Source of the DNA: Parabacteroides sp900760525
Lineage (GTDB): Bacteria > Bacteroidota > Bacteroidia > Bacteroidales > Tannerellaceae
NCBI RefSeq assembly: GCF_049860805.1
Contig: NZ_CP187555.1
Coordinates: 1,550,001 to 1,614,000 of the forward strand
Reading direction: 5' to 3'
Length of the DNA: 64,000 bases
Positions 62,085 through 64,000 of this stretch are shown here, piece after piece. The notes beneath the pieces are model-generated. The model did no database searches. It was not told the origin of the DNA and was given only the letters and a program-made list of their open reading frames with translations. How positions within the stretch are numbered: the stretch's first letter is position 1; each line of letters begins with the position of its first letter. The translations under genes were made by a program, and so were the position numbers.

Positions 62085-62331
62085 TCTGCTTCAATGCCTG
62101 TGCCAGTTGGTCCGGGCATGAAGTTCCGCGTTCGCGACAATCGATACCTTCCAGGCGTCGGATCGCATCGCCGACTTCCATACCTTCCAGCAGCCTGGAC
62201 AAACCTTGTGTATTTCCCTGGCAACCGCCAATGATCTGTACATTTGTAATTACGTTGTCTTCCGAGTCGATAATCATCATTTTAGAACATACTCCGCCGG
62301 TCGGAGTATAGGCTACACGTTGTTTATTCAT
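62074..62331 (-). CDS. TSCPD domain protein (TIGR03905-like)
   Basis: An 85-residue protein: TPTGGVCSKMMIID, then GGCQGNTQGLSRLLEGM and the C-terminal RGTSCPDQLAQAL that names the TSCPD family. Related to a C-terminal part of some ribonucleotide reductases, but the role of the stand-alone form is unknown. Three conserved Cys are present (in GGVCS, GGCQG and TSCPD). A longer frame goes to 62370, but a -7 box at 62368-62375 shows that the ATG at 62331 is the true start. Confidence 0.9.
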   Translation of the reverse strand: MNKQRVAYTPTGGVCSKMMIIDSEDNVITNVQIIGGCQGNTQGLSRLLEGMEVGDAIRRLEGIDCRERGTSCPDQLAQALKQISR

Positions 62332-62367
62332 TTCAATCCCTTCTATTCTATTTTTATTAACGAGGCG

Positions 62368-62375
62368 CAAAGGTA
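62368..62375 (-). promoter_or_regulatory. -7 box of the TSCPD gene
   Basis: TACCTTTG on the minus strand, 37 bases before the ATG at 62331; fixes the start codon. Confidence 0.7.
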
Positions 62376-62389
62376 TAAATAAATTTGAC

Positions 62390-62397
62390 TACTTTTG
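62390..62397 (+). promoter_or_regulatory. folC -7 box
   Basis: TACTTTTG, 22 bases before the ATG at 62419. It overlaps the TTG at 62395, so that alternative start is ruled out. Only 14 bases separate it from the opposing -7 box, so the two promoters overlap. Confidence 0.7.
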
Positions 62398-62418
62398 CGA
62401 AATATAAATAACAACAGC

Positions 62419-63726
62419 ATGACATACGAAGAGACGCTACACTATCTATATACCAGTATTCCAGTTTTTCAGAATGCCGGACCTTCAGCTTACAAACCCG
62501 GATTGGGGACCAGCATCGCGCTGGACGACCATTTAGGCAATCCGCATAAAGCATACAAGACCATACACGTAGCAGGCACAAACGGCAAAGGCTCCGTCAG
62601 CCACCTGTTAGCCGCCATCCTGCGCCGGTCGGGATACAAAGTCGGGCTTTACACCTCCCCGCACCTGATCGACTTCCGCGAACGCATCCGGGTAAACGGC
62701 CAAAAGATACCACGCGAATACGTGATCGATTTTGTGGAACGCAACCGCTCCTTCTTCGAGCCTCTCCAACCTTCTTTCTTCGAACTGACTTCCAGCATGG
62801 CATTCGACTATTTCCGTGCCGAGAAGGTGGACTATGCCGTTATCGAAGTAGGCATGGGTGGCCGTCTGGACAGTACCAACATCATCACTCCTATCCTGAG
62901 CATCATTACGAATATCAGCTTAGACCATACGCAGTTCTTAGGAGATACGGTCGAAAAGATCGCTTTCGAGAAAGCCGGAATCATTAAAAAGGACGTTCCG
63001 GCATTAGTCGGCGAGGTAGACCGCAACAGTGTGGCACGCGTCTTTACAGACGCCGCTGTCAAAGCCGGCACACAGGTTTATTTCGCGCAGGATGAAGGAT
63101 TGCTGAAAGAGTCCTATCTGATGGATACGGGCAAATGGTATCTGGACTCTGCGGAATATGGACAGCTATTTGGAGAACTGGGTGGCGTCGTACAGTTCAG
63201 GAATGCAATTACCGTATTGGGGGCGATCAACTTATTGAAGGCTGCCGGTGTGGATATTCCGGCCGAAGCGATACGGGAAGGCTTCGAACATGTGGTCGAA
63301 CTGACCGGACTGATGGGACGCTGGCAGGTTTTGCAGCAAAACCCGAAAGTCGTATGCGATACCGGACACAACGCCGGGGGATGGCAATATCTGCAAATCC
63401 AGCTGGATGATGAATTGAAACGCCATAAGCATCTCTATATGATCGTCGGCATGGTAAACGACAAGGACATCAACAGCGTATTGGAGCTGATGCCGAAAGA
63501 GGCATTCTATTTCTTCACACAAGCATCCGTACAGCGGGCAATGCCGGCCGAAGGATTTGCCGCGCTGGCCGTAAGCCACGGATTGTCGGGCGTAGTCTGC
63601 GATTCCGTACCTTCGGCAATCGAAAAGGCACTGGCACGTGCCGGACAGGACGATATGATCTTTATCGGCGGCAGCACCTTCATCGTTGCAGACGCCCTGC
63701 CCCTGTTCCTCAAAGAAAACGAATAA
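62419..63726 (+). CDS. folC: Folylpolyglutamate synthase / dihydrofolate synthase
   Basis: A 435-residue Mur-ligase-family enzyme that adds glutamate to dihydropteroate and to reduced folates. ATP loop VAGTNGKGSVSHLLAAIL near residue 48, EVGMGGRLDSTNIITP, FEKAGIIKKDVPAL and the C-terminal CDTGHNAGGW. Cytoplasmic. Single gene with its own promoter; MFS transporter follows after 21 bases and may share the transcript. Confidence 0.95.
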   Translation: MTYEETLHYLYTSIPVFQNAGPSAYKPGLGTSIALDDHLGNPHKAYKTIHVAGTNGKGSVSHLLAAILRRSGYKVGLYTSPHLIDFRERIRVNGQKIPREYVIDFVERNRSFFEPLQPSFFELTSSMAFDYFRAEKVDYAVIEVGMGGRLDSTNIITPILSIITNISLDHTQFLGDTVEKIAFEKAGIIKKDVPALVGEVDRNSVARVFTDAAVKAGTQVYFAQDEGLLKESYLMDTGKWYLDSAEYGQLFGELGGVVQFRNAITVLGAINLLKAAGVDIPAEAIREGFEHVVELTGLMGRWQVLQQNPKVVCDTGHNAGGWQYLQIQLDDELKRHKHLYMIVGMVNDKDINSVLELMPKEAFYFFTQASVQRAMPAEGFAALAVSHGLSGVVCDSVPSAIEKALARAGQDDMIFIGGSTFIVADALPLFLKENE

Positions 63727-63747
63727 CATAATTCAAAAACAAATATC

Positions 63748-64000
63748 ATGACAAAACAAATTCAGAGAAAACTGAGCGAATCGAAGACGGCGCGATGGTC
63801 CGTTCTGGCGCTCGTCGCATTCACTATGCTCTGCGGTTACTTCATCACGGACATGATGGCTCCGCTACAAGACTTATTACAAACTCCTGTCGAAGGCGGC
63901 GGACTGGGATGGTCTGCCAATGAATACGGCAAATTTACCAGTGCCTACGGCTGGTTCAACGTATTCTTCCTGATGCTGATCTTCGGAGGTATGATCCTTG
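63748..64000 (+). CDS. MFS transporter, N-terminal part
   Basis: First 84 residues of an MFS-type transporter that continues past the right edge. Soluble start, then helix ~18-32 (SVLALVAFTMLCGYFITDMM), the loop GGLGWSANEYGKFTSAYGW and a second helix. The segment before helix 2 (NEYGKFTSAYGWFNVFFLM) is typical of MFS helix 2. Substrate cannot be told from this fragment. Confidence 0.75.
   Translation, partial: MTKQIQRKLSESKTARWSVLALVAFTMLCGYFITDMMAPLQDLLQTPVEGGGLGWSANEYGKFTSAYGWFNVFFLMLIFGGMIL

Noticed and set aside
1..64000. tRNA, rRNA, insertion sequences, integrases or phage genes
   Set aside because: None recognised on either strand; no transposase or integrase motifs and no terminal repeats around the EPS locus.

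Overview
The window reads as chromosome from a Bacteroidales gut bacterium, most likely Parabacteroides or a close relative. The genus is my inference; the order is well supported. Many gene starts are preceded by the Bacteroidetes -7 box TAnnTTTG, in the best cases with TTG/TTTG 19-20 bases upstream. Typical Bacteroidales gene sets are present: the MoxR-DUF58-BatA-E operon, nspC, a GH127 arabinofuranosidase, an outer-membrane beta-barrel protein with a carboxypeptidase-regulatory-like N-terminus, an M56-TonB sensor protease and a choloylglycine-hydrolase-family enzyme. I see no rRNA, tRNA, insertion sequence, prophage or CRISPR array.

Layout. 1-6.5 kb: the end of tldD, its partner pmbA/tldE, a two-gene module of tiny membrane proteins, a copA-metallochaperone-hemolysin III operon, and a YhcH-family gene. 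6.6-28.2 kb: a large AT-rich exopolysaccharide/capsule locus of the Wzx/Wzy type. A plus-strand block (6.8-18.4 kb) begins behind a leader that looks like a transcription attenuator. It encodes a lone receiver protein, a priming sugar transferase with a receiver-like N-terminus, a half-length TolC-like protein, a Wzz/Wzc-like protein with a degenerate kinase domain, a Wzy-like polymerase, glycosyltransferases, a phosphoribosyltransferase-HAD fusion and an acyltransferase. It meets head-on a minus-strand block (26.8-18.4 kb) with a UDP-xylose-synthase-like enzyme, glycosyltransferases, an asparagine-synthase-like protein and a Wzx flippase. One more processive-type glycosyltransferase diverges at 27 kb. 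A decayed sensor-kinase fragment follows at 28.2-28.5 kb.

28.6-41.4 kb: a small winged-helix protein, a DUF2007-UspA protein, a small HTH protein, a PAP2 phosphatase, the complete aerotolerance (Bat) operon on the minus strand, then an HU-TM-LysM fusion and an HU protein downstream of rimO and ftsY. 43.8-50.2 kb: nspC, a BlaI/M56 regulatory pair, a second tiny-membrane-protein module, and pcrA, whose promoter region is followed upstream by three palindromes spaced exactly 42 bp apart. 50.2-64 kb: GH127, a small exported protein, hexokinase, a 44-residue membrane peptide, dnaB, the beta-barrel outer-membrane protein, a bile-salt/penicillin-acylase-family hydrolase, a histidine kinase/response regulator pair, a TSCPD protein, folC and the start of an MFS transporter.

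The strongest candidates for undescribed biology are: the exopolysaccharide machine with receiver-like control at its priming step and a half-TolC where an OPX/Wza porin would be expected; the phosphoribosyltransferase-HAD protein (possible ribofuranose transfer); a perfect 35-nt inverted repeat inside the priming-transferase gene; the 42-bp-phased palindromes at pcrA; the HU-membrane-LysM protein that could tie DNA to the envelope; and the twice-occurring two-gene microprotein module. All functions are read from sequence motifs; no database search was possible.
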